Translations under genes and position numbers: made by a program
Source: Flavobacterium sp.
Lineage (GTDB): Bacteria; Bacteroidota; Bacteroidia; Flavobacteriales; Flavobacteriaceae
Assembly: GCA_020048955.1 (NCBI GenBank)
Contig: JAIFLT010000004.1
Location: forward strand, 1 to 42,107
Direction of reading: 5' to 3'
DNA length: 42,107 nucleotides
Shown: positions 1-8,300 of the stretch, piece by piece
How positions within the stretch are numbered: the first letter of the stretch is position 1
Layout of the letters: every line of letters starts with the position of its first letter
The notes under the pieces: generated by a model
What the model was told of the DNA's origin: nothing
Databases searched by the model: none
Seen by the model: the letters and a program-made list of their open reading frames with translations, nothing else

Positions 1-111
1 AATGATATTATAGCTTCATTGCAAAAACCAAAAAAACAATATAAAAGCTTTGTAATGAACTATAATACTCAATTATGTAACACAGCTTGGGAAAAAAAAT
101 TACTGGCATGA
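1..111 (+). CDS. C-terminal fragment of an unidentified protein, cut by the window edge
   Basis: Frame 1 is open from the first base to a TGA at 109-111, giving 36 codons with no start in the window. The peptide ends in ...NTAWEKKLLA and is mixed hydrophilic/hydrophobic, like an ordinary C-terminus. I do not recognise the family. The stop codon lies within the left arm of the long hairpin at 85-168, which would suit termination of this gene. An open frame of this length can arise by chance in AT-rich DNA, so the call is tentative; the sequence to the left would decide it. Confidence 0.4.
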   Translation, partial: NDIIASLQKPKKQYKSFVMNYNTQLCNTAWEKKLLA

Positions 112-168
112 GTCGCTTTGCGAACGTGTTTTTGTTCCAAAAACCATGACAGTAATTTTTTTTGGAGC
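85..168. repeat. Long imperfect inverted repeat; possible bidirectional terminator or element end
   Basis: Arms 92-110 and 145-163 are complementary at 18 of 19 positions (A-run, TTACTG, one mismatch, CATG), closed outside by GCT/AGC (85-87 with 166-168). The loop contains two further hairpins: CGC-TTT-GCG at 114-122 and GTTTTTG/CAAAAAC at 128-144. The outer stem carries A-runs and T-runs on both strands, so it could terminate transcription either way between the gene ending at 111 and the gene ending at 221. A nested three-hairpin structure is more elaborate than a usual terminator and could also be a mobile-element end. Confidence 0.6.
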
Positions 169-220
169 GTTGGGAAGGAGTGGCAACTGTAACCTAAAAC
201 GTGAATCTATTACGATTTAA

Positions 221-1291
221 TCACGTATCCAATAAGTCGTCTGGTTTATTTATTGTTGGATCGTACCAATCGGCTTTGTCATTTGCCCATTTGATCCAAT
301 CTTGCTTTTCCGTTGTTAAATTATTTTCGGCTATTGCTTTTTGCTTTTCTGCTTCGATATATTGACGGATTAATTTGGCATTATTGTATTGTTCTGAATT
401 TTTAAGCAATATGTTAAACTTTTTTAATTCTTCGTCTTTATGTTTTTTATTTTCTTCTAAACGTTTTTTATTTTCTTCATATTCTAACCAATATATTCTT
501 GATTCTTCTTTTCTTATTTTTTCCTGTTCTGCATAAATTTCGAGTTTAGCAACAATCTTAGCTAACATACTTTCAATTTTAATTTTCCCATCTCTCCATT
601 CTTTCTCACCTGAATATTTTCCCATCTTGAAAATAAATTCACCAATTGGTTCTAATTCAGTACCGCTATAAGGATGCTTAGCAGGAACTCTTTTTGATGC
701 TTCTCTTAAATCTATTTCAATAAAAATTCCATTAATCAAAACACATGTGTAGTGATACTCAATTGAAATTGTATGTCCTCGATATCTAAGCAACTTTATC
801 AAACTATCCATAAAACATAGAGCTCTTTCTTTATGTGCATCAGAAACTCTAATAGGATATGTAATTTTGTTTTTATCTTTTATATAGTTTGCTTTTTTTC
901 GATTAATCCAATGTTCTTTAGTTTGAATAGTTAATAAATCTGGTTTAGTTATTTTACTTTGAACTATTAAAGGAGCTTTTGGATCATTTTCTATTTCCTT
1001 TGTTCTTATTGTTAATGGAGTTTGGTTTACATTGATAGGATTCTCATCAACTCTTATGGTCAATTTAATATTTCCGTTTCCTGAATAATTTGTATTTAGC
1101 GTTTCAGTTATAACCTTTTTATTAAATTTTAATTTAATCCAATATCCATTATCTGGCATAGGTATTTCAAACTCTTTACAAATATTTTTAATTCCATCAT
1201 TATTGTAAGCATACATTTGTGTCAACTTAGAAAGAGGTGTTGACCAAATAATACTATGAAATTCGCTTCTTGACAATTCTATAGTTTCCAT
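221..1291 (-). CDS. Uncharacterised island protein with N-terminal HTH-like domain and coiled coil
   Basis: 356 residues. The first ~55 residues (RSEFHSIIWSTPLSKL ... IPMPDNGYWIKL) match a pattern I know from uncharacterised proteins of genomic islands: a motif of the kind 'ELVWSxPMxKLAxxYG...IPxPPRGYWAK', probably a small DNA-binding helix-turn-helix fold. Residues about 245-325 are a highly charged Lys/Glu coiled coil. The C-terminus (WIKWANDKADWYDP) matches the usual ending of this family, so the gene looks full length. It is divergent from the Xre/ImmA/PIN trio. A TAnnTTTG element at 1323-1330 would give a leader of about 27 nt. No enzymatic motif is visible and the biochemical function is unknown. 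Confidence 0.8.
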   Translation of the reverse strand: METIELSRSEFHSIIWSTPLSKLTQMYAYNNDGIKNICKEFEIPMPDNGYWIKLKFNKKVITETLNTNYSGNGNIKLTIRVDENPINVNQTPLTIRTKEIENDPKAPLIVQSKITKPDLLTIQTKEHWINRKKANYIKDKNKITYPIRVSDAHKERALCFMDSLIKLLRYRGHTISIEYHYTCVLINGIFIEIDLREASKRVPAKHPYSGTELEPIGEFIFKMGKYSGEKEWRDGKIKIESMLAKIVAKLEIYAEQEKIRKEESRIYWLEYEENKKRLEENKKHKDEELKKFNILLKNSEQYNNAKLIRQYIEAEKQKAIAENNLTTEKQDWIKWANDKADWYDPTINKPDDLLDT

Positions 1292-1322
1292 TATTTCAGC
1301 ATCATACGATTAATAAAATATT

Positions 1323-1330
1323 CAAATTTA
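1323..1330 (-). promoter_or_regulatory. Predicted -7 element (TAAATTTG) of the 221-1291 gene
   Basis: On the minus strand this reads TAAATTTG, a full match to the Bacteroidota -7 consensus TAnnTTTG, about 32 bp before the ATG at 1291. No convincing -33 TTTG is seen at 19-21 bp spacing. Confidence 0.45.
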
Positions 1331-1344
1331 CTTTTTAAATAATA

Positions 1345-1388
1345 AATAATTGTAAATGTTAAAAATAAATAAAATTTGTACAATTATT
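1345..1388. promoter_or_regulatory. 10-bp perfect inverted repeat between divergent genes; candidate operator
   Basis: AATAATTGTA (1345-1354) and TACAATTATT (1379-1388) are perfect reverse complements separated by 24 bp. They lie in the divergent gap, immediately upstream of the -7 element for the Xre-type gene. This position suits autoregulation by the Xre protein. The region is very AT-rich, so chance pairing is possible. Confidence 0.4.
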
Positions 1389-1408
1389 ATCAATTTAAAA
1401 AAAATGAT

Positions 1409-1416
1409 TACTTTTG
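1409..1416 (+). promoter_or_regulatory. Predicted -7 element (TACTTTTG) for the Xre/ImmA/PIN operon
   Basis: TACTTTTG matches TAnnTTTG fully. Transcription would start near 1421-1423. That makes the ATG at 1426 effectively leaderless, and the in-frame ATG at 1471 a realistic alternative start with a ~50-nt leader. Confidence 0.45.
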
Positions 1417-1425
1417 TAACACCAA

Positions 1426-1809
1426 ATGACATTCAAAAAAGAACAAATAGCAATTAAAACTCAACAAACAATGGAAGCAACAACAGGATTAGTAATAAAA
1501 GGATTGCGAGAAAGATATGGGTATACACAAGAAAAATTAGCAAGTTTTTTGGAAATTAAAAGAGAAATGGTCAGTTTTTATGAAAATAACGAAAGAGAAG
1601 TTCCTCTTGAAGTTTTAGAAAAATTATCTGATTTGTTTGGTGTTGAACTAGCCGTTTTTTTTAGTGAGACAGTAGAAGAAGCTATGGCAGAAGTTGTTTT
1701 TGCCTTTAGAAAGGATTCTGTTAATGAAAGTGATATGGAGAAACTTTCTGATTTTGGAAAGATTGTAAAAAATTATTTAAAAATAAACCGATTACATCAT
1801 GGCATTTAA
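1426..1809 (+). CDS. Xre-family helix-turn-helix regulator, likely antitoxin/autorepressor
   Basis: 127 residues (112 if translation starts at the in-frame ATG 1471). Residues about 22-75 form a Cro/CI-type HTH: LRERYGYTQEKLASFLEIKREMVSFYENNEREVPLEVLEKLSDLFGV, with the expected TQxxLA and recognition-helix segments. The C-terminal ~50 residues are helical and acidic. The gene overlaps the downstream metallopeptidase by 11 bp, showing a tight operon. By position it should bind DNA, probably the inverted repeat upstream, and repress the trio. The start is uncertain because the predicted transcription start is only a few bases before 1426. Confidence 0.85.
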   Translation: MTFKKEQIAIKTQQTMEATTGLVIKGLRERYGYTQEKLASFLEIKREMVSFYENNEREVPLEVLEKLSDLFGVELAVFFSETVEEAMAEVVFAFRKDSVNESDMEKLSDFGKIVKNYLKINRLHHGI

Positions 1810-2542
1810 TGAAAAGATTTTAGAAGCCAAGGCAAATAAATTCCGAAGGGAATTAGGATTAGGCACAGAAACTTCAATAGATTTAGAAAAACTACTACTA
1901 ACATTAGGAGTTTTGACTGTTTATAAGCCGTTAGAAAGTGAGTTTTCTGGTATGGCTCTCAAAACTAATGATAATTTATTTATGCTTATTAATTCTGCTT
2001 TACCTGTTGGAAGGCAGAATTTCACTATTGGTCATGAATTATATCATTTATTCATTCAAAGTGATTTCAATTTTCAAATGTGTAATGCTGGGAAATTTGA
2101 TAAAAAGGATAAAGAAGAATACAATGCTGATATTTTTAGTTCTTATTTTTTGATGCCTGAAGCAGCTATAATAAAGCAAATACCGGAAAAAGAATTGGCT
2201 TGGGGTGAAACCATTTCGTTGGCAACTATTCTAAAAATGGAGCAATATTTTGGTGTATCAAGAGCTGCATTATTAGTTAGACTAAGCAAAGCAAAATATA
2301 TTCATTACGAAGATTATAAGCAATACTTGACAGGTGTAATTAAAAGTGCTGTAGAACATGGTTATTCTGCATCTCTTTATGAAAGAAATGATGTTGAAAT
2401 GGTGATTGGAGATTATGGAATAAAAGTTAAAGCTTTGTTTGATGCTGATAAAATTTCAGAAAGTCATTATCATTCTTTAATGTTGGATATTGGCTTAGAT
2501 ATTGACGATCCTAAATTTAATGATGATGGTAAAGAAAATTAA
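1799..2542 (+). CDS. ImmA/IrrE-family metallopeptidase (COG2856)
   Basis: 247 residues. A gluzincin-type zinc motif HELYH is at residues 79-83, followed by the family's second block (EEYNADIFSSYFLMP, about 106-120), which supplies the third metal ligand from E106 or E107. The remaining C-terminal half is helical. Proteins of this family are zinc proteases that often cleave a partner Xre repressor to derepress an operon, as ImmA/ImmR does in ICEBs1. Here it overlaps the Xre gene upstream and the PIN gene downstream, giving the order regulator-protease-toxin. Protease activity on the neighbouring Xre protein is inferred from this context. Confidence 0.88.
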   Translation: MAFNEKILEAKANKFRRELGLGTETSIDLEKLLLTLGVLTVYKPLESEFSGMALKTNDNLFMLINSALPVGRQNFTIGHELYHLFIQSDFNFQMCNAGKFDKKDKEEYNADIFSSYFLMPEAAIIKQIPEKELAWGETISLATILKMEQYFGVSRAALLVRLSKAKYIHYEDYKQYLTGVIKSAVEHGYSASLYERNDVEMVIGDYGIKVKALFDADKISESHYHSLMLDIGLDIDDPKFNDDGKEN

Positions 2543-3059
2543 TACAGCACCTAGAATTTTATTGGATTGTGATGTAATTATTCATTTTACCAAAGCTGGA
2601 CAGCAATTACTGTTACCAAAAATTTATCCTGGTAGATTTGTCATTTTAGATAAAGTAAAAGCAGAATTAGATAAACGTAAAAAAAGTATTGTTGCTTTAG
2701 ATAATTTTATTGAATGGACTAAAATAGAGGTTATTCCTTTTCCTAGAGATAAAGAAATAGTCGTGGAATATGCTAAATTAAAAACAACCATGGGTGATGG
2801 AGAAGCTGCTTGTATGGCGGTTGCTAAATACACAAAAGATTATATAGCTAGTAGTAATTTAATGGATATAAAGTCATATTGTGAGTATTTTGGTATAGTC
2901 TATTTGACCACAATGGATATATTACTAGAAGCCTATAAAAATGGTGTTTTAAGTGAAGCCGAATGTGATACTTTTATTAAAGAAGTAAAATCAAAGGATA
3001 GTAAATTGATTGATGGTATTGATACCATTAAACAATATGAACAAAAAGTAAATAAATAA
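2520..3059 (+). CDS. PIN-like nuclease, candidate toxin
   Basis: About 179 residues. The start is most likely one of three consecutive ATGs at 2520, 2523 and 2526, because a longer frame begins only with TTG at 2502. The N-terminus RILLDCDVIIHF supplies the first PIN acidic residue, and GDGEAACMAVAK (about residues 95-106) is the family's conserved GxGE block. The usual late acidic patch appears as IASSNLMDI, so one typical Asp seems to be Ser/Asn. PIN domains are Mg-dependent ribonucleases, often toxins. Overlap with the metallopeptidase gene (about 23 bp) places it in one operon with the Xre-type regulator. Confidence 0.78.
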   Translation: MMMVKKINTAPRILLDCDVIIHFTKAGQQLLLPKIYPGRFVILDKVKAELDKRKKSIVALDNFIEWTKIEVIPFPRDKEIVVEYAKLKTTMGDGEAACMAVAKYTKDYIASSNLMDIKSYCEYFGIVYLTTMDILLEAYKNGVLSEAECDTFIKEVKSKDSKLIDGIDTIKQYEQKVNK

Positions 3060-3087
3060 CCGAAGCAAAATGGAATTAGGCTTCGGT
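3059..3087. repeat. Hairpin at the end of the PIN gene; possible weak terminator
   Basis: ACCGAAGC (3059-3066) and GCTTCGGT (3080-3087) form an 8-bp perfect stem with a 13-nt loop, starting on the last base of the stop codon. No clear T-tract follows, so termination efficiency is doubtful. Confidence 0.45.
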
Positions 3088-3176
3088 CAGTTGAAATTAA
3101 ATCTTTGGACGGACATAAATTTCTTCTGCAAAAGTAATAGATTTCTATATATTACCTAATTATTCCTTGGGTTTTT

Positions 3177-3208
3177 AATCAAACGCCTCAGTATTAAAAA
3201 GTTTGATT
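3177..3208. repeat. 8-bp inverted repeat before the small conserved gene
   Basis: AATCAAAC (3177-3184) and GTTTGATT (3201-3208) are exact reverse complements about 20 bp upstream of the ATG at 3227. This could be an operator or a leader hairpin. The gap 3060-3226 otherwise shows nothing I can assign. Confidence 0.3.
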
Positions 3209-3226
3209 GGATTAAATCTGAAAACC

Positions 3227-3400
3227 ATGGCAAAAAATGGTACGCCCGGAGATGGTCATCGTAATGGTGCCGTAAAAGGAAGAAGTCAGACTTATAACCC
3301 TAAAACAGAGCAGTACGTTAAACGTGATACTAGTACTGGTCGTTTTATGGATGTTAAGCAAGATGGCACGCCTTTTAAAGGAGTAAGAAAGGAGAAATAA
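3227..3400 (+). CDS. Small conserved basic protein (57 aa), function unknown
   Basis: Begins at ATG 3227 (MAKNGTPGDGHRNGAVKGRS...); an upstream in-frame TTG at 3203 is not needed. The peptide is Gly/Lys/Arg-rich without a hydrophobic core segment, and carries blocks I associate with a widespread family of small orphan proteins: GAVKGRSQ, NPKTxxYVKRDTxTGRFMDV and GxPFKGVRKEK. The high conservation of such blocks indicates a real gene. Function is unknown; a nucleic-acid-binding role is possible from the charge alone. It ends 23 bp before a strong terminator hairpin, so it is likely a single-gene unit. Confidence 0.75.
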   Translation: MAKNGTPGDGHRNGAVKGRSQTYNPKTEQYVKRDTSTGRFMDVKQDGTPFKGVRKEK

Positions 3401-3423
3401 TTTCTTATTTGAGTATTTAGAAA

Positions 3424-3465
3424 AAAGCACTTCAACAAATGAGGTGCTTTCTATTGTTTTATTTT
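3424..3465 (+). terminator. Rho-independent terminator after the small basic protein gene
   Basis: AAAGCACTTC (3424-3433) pairs with GAGGTGCTTT (3441-3450), a 10-bp stem with one G-T wobble and a 7-nt loop, followed by a T-rich tract to about 3465. Confidence 0.75.
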
Positions 3466-3478
3466 AATTTAAAAATTT

Positions 3479-3937
3479 ATGAATTTAAGTCATTTAAAGA
3501 CTGGAGACTTAATTGTACGTGCTAAAGGAATTTTTAGTACTCATTATATGGTCTATATTGAAAACCGTGGAGGAAACATTATTGTTGCAGAAAATCAAAA
3601 TGGTTTTGGTGTACGTTATGTTACTTTAGCTGAAGCATTAAAAGGTAATGCTATTGTTAGATTTGAAAAATTTGGTGGTGCTGATTATGAGCGTAATACC
3701 GTTGTTTCAAAGATTAATACCATTTTAGGAAAATCCTATGATTTAGTTGCTTTTAATTGTGAGCATTTTGCGAGAATGATCTCTCATGGAAAACCAAAAA
3801 GCAAACAAGTTGAAACTACAAGTCATGTTGCCATTCTATCTGGATTGGGCATGATGAGCAGTAAAAATGAGACTGTTCAAACTCTAGGTTTTTTCTCTTT
3901 AGCTTTGGGAATTATTGGAAAAATAGCTCAACCTTAG
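3479..3937 (+). CDS. LRAT/NlpC-P60-like domain protein
   Basis: 152 residues. The N-terminus (HLKTGDLIVRAKG) and the catalytic-type His in THYMVYI (H22), followed by FNCEHFARM with Cys94 and His96, are the signature of the LRAT/H-rev107 branch of the NlpC/P60 superfamily: thiol acyltransferases or lipases acting on lipids. Residues about 115-150 are hydrophobic (SHVAILSGLGMM, LGFFSLALGIIG) and may attach the protein to membrane. The gene follows a terminator, so it has its own transcription, and converges with the PLD gene. Bacterial members are mostly uncharacterised. Its position next to a defence island suggests, but does not show, a role as a membrane-acting effector. Confidence 0.75.
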   Translation: MNLSHLKTGDLIVRAKGIFSTHYMVYIENRGGNIIVAENQNGFGVRYVTLAEALKGNAIVRFEKFGGADYERNTVVSKINTILGKSYDLVAFNCEHFARMISHGKPKSKQVETTSHVAILSGLGMMSSKNETVQTLGFFSLALGIIGKIAQP

Positions 3938-3955
3938 TTAGCAATTTTCTTCTTT

Positions 3956-3975
3956 AAGGTCACAGGTTTGAATCC
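3956..3975 (+). other. tRNA T-arm-like fragment; possible old attachment-site remnant
   Basis: The 20 bases include GGTTTGAATCC, one base from the canonical T-loop segment GGTTCGAATCC, preceded by a variable-loop-like AAGGTCACA. The 3' side of the T-stem does not pair properly (CCATC instead of CCTGT) and no acceptor stem or anticodon arm is present. It is not a functional tRNA, but may be the scar of integration into a tRNA gene. Confidence 0.25.
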
Positions 3976-4018
3976 ATCTATTATTAGAACCTTAAAACTA
4001 AATCCTTTTAGAATTGAA

Positions 4019-5362
4019 TTAAATTTTATCGATCTGGTATTGATTGAAAACTTGTGTCCATTTTTTTGGAACATCTAAGCTAATTAATAAAGTTTCTTCA
4101 TTGGCTACTTTTTGACCTTCATTTTTATTGAATGATAAAAAATTGAAGCTGCCATGAATGTAATATTCATTATCTTTTATCACTAACTTTTTATGAGAAC
4201 CAACCATATTTTTATTTCCTGTATTTTCAAAATGTGTTGGTAAATGAATCAATTTAAAGTTCTTATAGTTTTGAACTAATCGCTCCATTTCTCTTATTGC
4301 TTTGAAATCATGTTCATCATTCCCTTCAATACCATAAAGCACCATAATATTCACTTTTCTTTTTAAAGCTGCTTCTAGTTCTGGGATATAATTTAAAGCC
4401 GCTCTTTTAATCCATGGACTTTCTATTAGGAGTTTTTCTTTTGAATTCTGAATTGCTTCAATGAATTTTGCTTTGGTCTCCCAAATTGATAAAGTTTCTA
4501 TTTGAGCTTTGTTTTCTAGTGTTGGGATTTTATCAAATACAATATCATTATTTTTTATGTCTAACTCAATATTTGCCACAATAGCTCTCTCTGAATCAGT
4601 AAAATCATAAATGATATTTGGGTATTCTTGTGAAAGAATTTTAGTCAATCGTTTATTTAATGAATATTCCTTGTTTCTATTTCTGATTTCGATTCTTGGT
4701 TCTAATTCATTTTCTTTTTCTCTTGTTGGAATGTATTCAATTAAAAAGTAATCGTTAAAAACTTCTTTATCAAACTTGATTTCATTTTCATCGTAATCTA
4801 CCAAAAATGCTTTTCCTGCTTTATCCTTTTTATAGATATCACCCAATTGTTCACTCTTCCCTTTTAGTAATTCTGGGCTTTTATTTTTAAATTTAATTTT
4901 GGGTTGTATTTTATTTTGAACATTATAATCATTGTAAAAAGAAAAATCATTTTGTAAAACTTCATCTGAATAAGCATCTATGTAAAATTCAAACTCCTCT
5001 TCAGATAAAATTTTAAGAATACTATTGTTTTTACTAAATTCTTCACCAGATTCAGTAATCATCCATTTATTCGATATAAAATCTAAGTATCCTCTCTCTC
5101 GAAGAAAGTAAAGTTCTCTTAAAATAAAATCGTCTTTGTCTAATCCTAAAAAATGTGTTAGTTCATTCTCGGTATTTATTCCGGATTTTATTGCTTTAAT
5201 AAAAATTGCATACACCTGTTGAATTGATTCCTCAGGTGATTTATTGACCATAGCATTAATCACTACTTTTCTATATGGATAAGCAATCGGAATGATTTCG
5301 TTAATACGGTAATTACTTGGACATTGGTCTTCAAGTTTTTTATATATTTCTTTTATATCCAT
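4019..5362 (-). CDS. Phospholipase D-like (HKD) nuclease protein
   Basis: 447 residues. One HKD motif is clear near the C-terminus: H390-x-K392-x4-D397, followed by the usual GSFNF (about 403-407). The segment LLIESPWIK...LEAALKRKVNIMVLYG (about 305-345) is the typical strand-helix core of PLD-fold nucleases. A single HKD motif implies a dimer, as in Nuc/BfiI-type nucleases. The N-terminal ~130 residues look like a winged-helix/helical module. The ATG shares one base with the upstream stop codon (TAATG at 5360-5364), so synthesis is coupled to the kinase-helicase. Likely the nuclease effector of that pair. Confidence 0.82.
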   Translation of the reverse strand: MDIKEIYKKLEDQCPSNYRINEIIPIAYPYRKVVINAMVNKSPEESIQQVYAIFIKAIKSGINTENELTHFLGLDKDDFILRELYFLRERGYLDFISNKWMITESGEEFSKNNSILKILSEEEFEFYIDAYSDEVLQNDFSFYNDYNVQNKIQPKIKFKNKSPELLKGKSEQLGDIYKKDKAGKAFLVDYDENEIKFDKEVFNDYFLIEYIPTREKENELEPRIEIRNRNKEYSLNKRLTKILSQEYPNIIYDFTDSERAIVANIELDIKNNDIVFDKIPTLENKAQIETLSIWETKAKFIEAIQNSKEKLLIESPWIKRAALNYIPELEAALKRKVNIMVLYGIEGNDEHDFKAIREMERLVQNYKNFKLIHLPTHFENTGNKNMVGSHKKLVIKDNEYYIHGSFNFLSFNKNEGQKVANEETLLISLDVPKKWTQVFNQYQIDKI

Positions 5363-8300
5363 TAGAAAATTTGTTCAATATTAGTAACTATCCATTCTTT
5401 TTTTATTTCTTTTAAATACCTTCTTAACGCAGGTATTTCTCCATTGAGATGAGGCGCTTCCGCAGACAATAACCAATTGTAATTTCCAATAATTATTAAT
5501 AATTTTTTTTGACGAGAAAGTGCCACATTAATACGATTAGCATTTGCTAGAAAACCTAATGTGTTTTGGCGACTTCTCACTAAATCAAAAATTATAATAT
5601 CTTTTTCCAAACCTTGAAATTTATCGACTACTGATAGTGTTACATTTTCTGATTTAAGATTTTTACATTTTCTGTAATCAAAATTTTTAGAAAGCACACT
5701 TTTTATCTCATTTACTTGAGCTGAATATCCTGTAATAATTCCGACTGAATATTTTTTAACCAGTGGATGATGGTCTAAGCGTTTTAAAATTTCTGGAATT
5801 AATTTTGCGCTTTCTTTATTTTTAGAAGAACCAGTACCATTAGTTTCGCTTTTGTAATCATTACCTGTATCTATAAAAATGATGGAACTGCTTACTTTTA
5901 AGTCTAAATTATGTTCTTTTTCAATAGCTCTTTTGGCTGGTAAAATTGGTTCATCACCATATGGTTCGTAAAAACATTTGGAAGTTAATATTACTTGGTC
6001 CTCTGAACTTCTTCTACATACTTCTAACTGGCTTTTAAAATCGTCATCTATGTTTGTAATAATTTGCTCAAACAAACTCGCTCTATTGAAATAGTCATCA
6101 AAGCTATCAAACTCATCATCTTTTTTAAATGTTTCTCTTAGCCATTTTTCTACTTCTCTTGTGCCTGTTAGCATTGGTCTTAATTGTCTATGATCGCCAA
6201 CTAAAATTGCATTGTTAGCTAAAACTAATGGAATAAGTGATTCGGCTGTAGTGGCTTTACCGCTTTCATCCATAATTACATAGTCGAACTCGAAATTATA
6301 TTTTGCATATTTTTTTGAAGCAATATGATTTGTAGTTGCTCCAATTACCCGAATGCTATCAATTAACTTTTGATTTAGATTACTCTTTTCATCTAAAGAG
6401 CTTATTGTTGCTAGCCAATCTTTGTAAAGATTTTGCTTTATGAAATATTCTTCAAAATTGACTTTCGTTTTATTTGATAACTCCTTAATTAGTTCACTTT
6501 CAGAATTTAAAAAATCTTTTAAATAACTGATTTCATTCTTGTTAGTAATCTCTTTTTTTAAATCATTTACTTTATAATCCCAACTTTTATTGTATGATAT
6601 AATTTCAATTATCATATCTAGATTTGCATTGGATTTTCGAACCTCTGTCAAAAATTTTTCCTTTACTGGTCTCCAATTTTCTTTGGTAGTTTTTCTGATT
6701 TTTTCTTTCCAACCTTCAATTTTTCTCTCTAACGTATGCTTTGCTAAACTTGGTTTTGGTTGCCTTACACCACTTAATCTAACAAACGGAATGTCTTTTT
6801 CTAAAAGATTATCTAACACATTATCGACAGCATCATTGGTTTGAGAAGTAATTAAAATCTTTGCGTTTGGTTGTTTGTTTAAAATTTGAAATACTATTTC
6901 TGTAATTACAGTTGTTTTTCCTGTTCCTGGTGGACCTTGAATTATGGTTAATGGTTCTCTATGTAATGCATTAATAACCGCTTTTTGTTGATTATCGCTA
7001 TACACAAATGCATTTCCTTTATCGTCTGTTTGATAAATCTCTTCTAATGAATGTATTTCTAAAAACTTACTTTGTAACTCTTTTGGATTGAATAAATAAT
7101 GAATTAAATCTCTGTTTTGAACATCATTAAATTCTACTTTTTTAATAGCTTCTAGTTGACGTTTTTTTTCTTCTTCTTGTTTACTAATATTTTGAAATAA
7201 ATATCCCTTTGATGGAATTGCATCAAACGATAAATTTTCACAATCTTTGAATTTTATGATTCTTAGTTTAGCATCAAAATCATAAGCTATACCTGAAAAC
7301 TTTAGCGGTTTTTTTATTTGTTTTTTATCGGCTGTTTCGCTTAAAATATATTCAAATTCCTCTGGATGTGGCGGTAACGATTGATCAATATGATTATATA
7401 TTAATCCCTGATTGCTGTACTTTTCATTATCCTCTACTTTAAACCAAACTTCATCTTCACTTTTCTTTTCAAAACTAGTATAAACCAATCGAAGTGAGTT
7501 TTTTTCGATTACTTCGAGTTCTTTTGAAATTAAATCTTTATAAAACTTTAATTCTTTGTTGGTCTCTTGTTTTCCTTTTCTATAGCTGCCTTCTTTATCT
7601 TTTTCTTTAAGTATTTTTTTTAGTGTTGGCGTTAAATTGAAGGTTGTGTAACTGTAACTATCAAACTTAACTGGTACTCCGATTTTTTGTGCATACTTCT
7701 CATCTGTTTTTTTTCTATCGTCTATGCTTTCCTTTTTGGAACTATCCCTAATAACCAACTGTTTTTCAGATACTAACCAAAGACAATGCAAGTAATAGTT
7801 TTTGGTATAAATATCAAGTAAATAGTTTTCCTTAGTACTGTTTTGAGCTTTTGGCAAAACGTTTATTTTTGGCAACTCTTTTCCATCACCGACACCATTC
7901 AGCTCTTTTATTATTTCATTAGTAAATTCGCCTGTAACATCAATACTATTGGTTTTTTCAAATGGACTACTGAACAATATTGTACTAATATCTTCTTTTA
8001 AGTTAGAATAGTTTATTCGTTGGTCTGGTGCAATTTCACAACATTTATCTATAAGTTCTTTAATAGATGAAAACTCTATAAGTTCTCTTTTTTCAAAATA
8101 CCATTCTATGATTTTACCAATAGAAAAAATATCTGATTGGTGTGGAAATCCTTTAGTAATTTTTCTATTCCATTTTTCTGGAGCAGCAAAATCTCTTGCA
8201 AAAATTTCTAATTCTTTTTCTTGACTTAAAGTAGTGGCAATATCAGCAATTCCAAAATCAATTAGAAAGAAATCTTCATTTTCATCAATTAAAATATTGG

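Noticed and set aside
199..226. Inverted repeat ACGTGA/TCACGT around the stop codon of the 221-1291 gene as a terminator
   Set aside because: The 6-bp arms lack a following T-tract and the stem needs a bulge to extend, so it is too weak to call.
3203..3226. Upstream TTG start for the small basic protein
   Set aside because: The extra eight residues do not fit the family's usual MAK... beginning and overlap an inverted repeat; ATG 3227 is the better start.
3956..3975. A functional tRNA gene
   Set aside because: Only a T-loop-like segment is present; the T-stem does not pair and no anticodon or acceptor arms can be found around it.
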